Part shown: piece by piece, positions 32,329 to 32,339 of the stretch
Layout: each line of letters opens with the position of its first letter
Position numbering within the stretch: the stretch's first letter is position 1
Assembly: GCA_964583165.1 (NCBI GenBank)
Contig: CAZOVK010000023.1
Span: forward strand, 1-32,339
Direction of reading: 5' to 3'
Source: CAZOVK01 sp964583165
Lineage (GTDB): Bacteria; Bacillota; Clostridia; Lachnospirales; WRAX01
DNA: 32,339 bases
Made by a program: the position numbers and the translations under genes
Notes under the pieces: generated by a model
Database searches by the model: none
The model's input: only the letters and a program-made list of their open reading frames with translations
Told to the model about the DNA's origin: nothing

Positions 32329-32339
32329 AGTTACCCCTT

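Noticed and set aside
1..32339. CRISPR array, rRNA or insertion sequence
   Set aside because: No regularly spaced repeats, no rRNA-like sequence and no transposase motifs were seen on either strand.

Overview
The window looks like a chromosomal segment of an anaerobic, Gram-positive-type member of the Bacillota, most likely a clostridial lineage. The evidence is a four-gene NAD(P)-linked [FeFe] hydrogenase operon, a fused SecDF, strong GGAGG ribosome binding sites, lipoproteins with short N-terminal signals, a secDF-recJ-apt gene order, and an Lsa/CplR-like ABC-F protein. I see no insertion sequence, prophage, CRISPR array or rRNA. Genus-level placement is not possible from the sequence alone.

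Layout. Positions 1-9546 (minus strand) form one long operon read right to left: secDF, recJ, apt, then a MacAB-like exporter made of an ATPase, a 1026-residue FtsX-type permease with a long coiled coil, and an HlyD/MacA-like adaptor cut by the window edge. Positions 9674-10081 hold a small membrane-peptide gene with a convergent antisense RNA, which together look like a type I toxin-antitoxin locus. Positions 10184-14835 (plus) are the hydrogenase operon hndABCD. Positions 14834-18787 hold a DNA glycosylase whose real N-terminus lies upstream of its first ATG, a sugar isomerase/epimerase-like protein with a methyltransferase, a nitroreductase, and a secreted glycosidase lipoprotein. Positions 18799-20376 hold the ABC-F gene behind a leader with a mini-ORF and a long hairpin ending at its ribosome binding site. 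Positions 20358-23774 (minus) hold tRNA-Glu(CTC), a HAD phosphatase, a TraX-like membrane protein, a MocR-type regulator and a GrpB protein with a one-base frameshift. Positions 23947-26645 (minus) are the methionine importer metNIQ behind a leader encoding a methionine-rich peptide followed by an intrinsic terminator. Positions 26661-28732 hold an OFA-type MFS transporter and an unknown gene in divergent orientation. Positions 28733-32328 (minus) are a coupled operon: YheO/DauR-like regulator, RidA, PatB/MalY-type lyase and a putative metallopeptidase.

How the genes work together. The hydrogenase operon couples H2 turnover to NAD(P)H, and perhaps ferredoxin by electron bifurcation. In the last operon, RidA is expected to deaminate the reactive enamine/imine released by the PLP lyase. 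The most noteworthy signals are regulatory: the Met-codon leader of metNIQ, the toxin/antisense RNA pair, and the ABC-F leader hairpin. Most promoters I can read share an extended -10 (TGnTATAAT-like). Two genes show start or frame anomalies: the glycosylase has no ATG/GTG/TTG start, and grpB has lost one A from a run.
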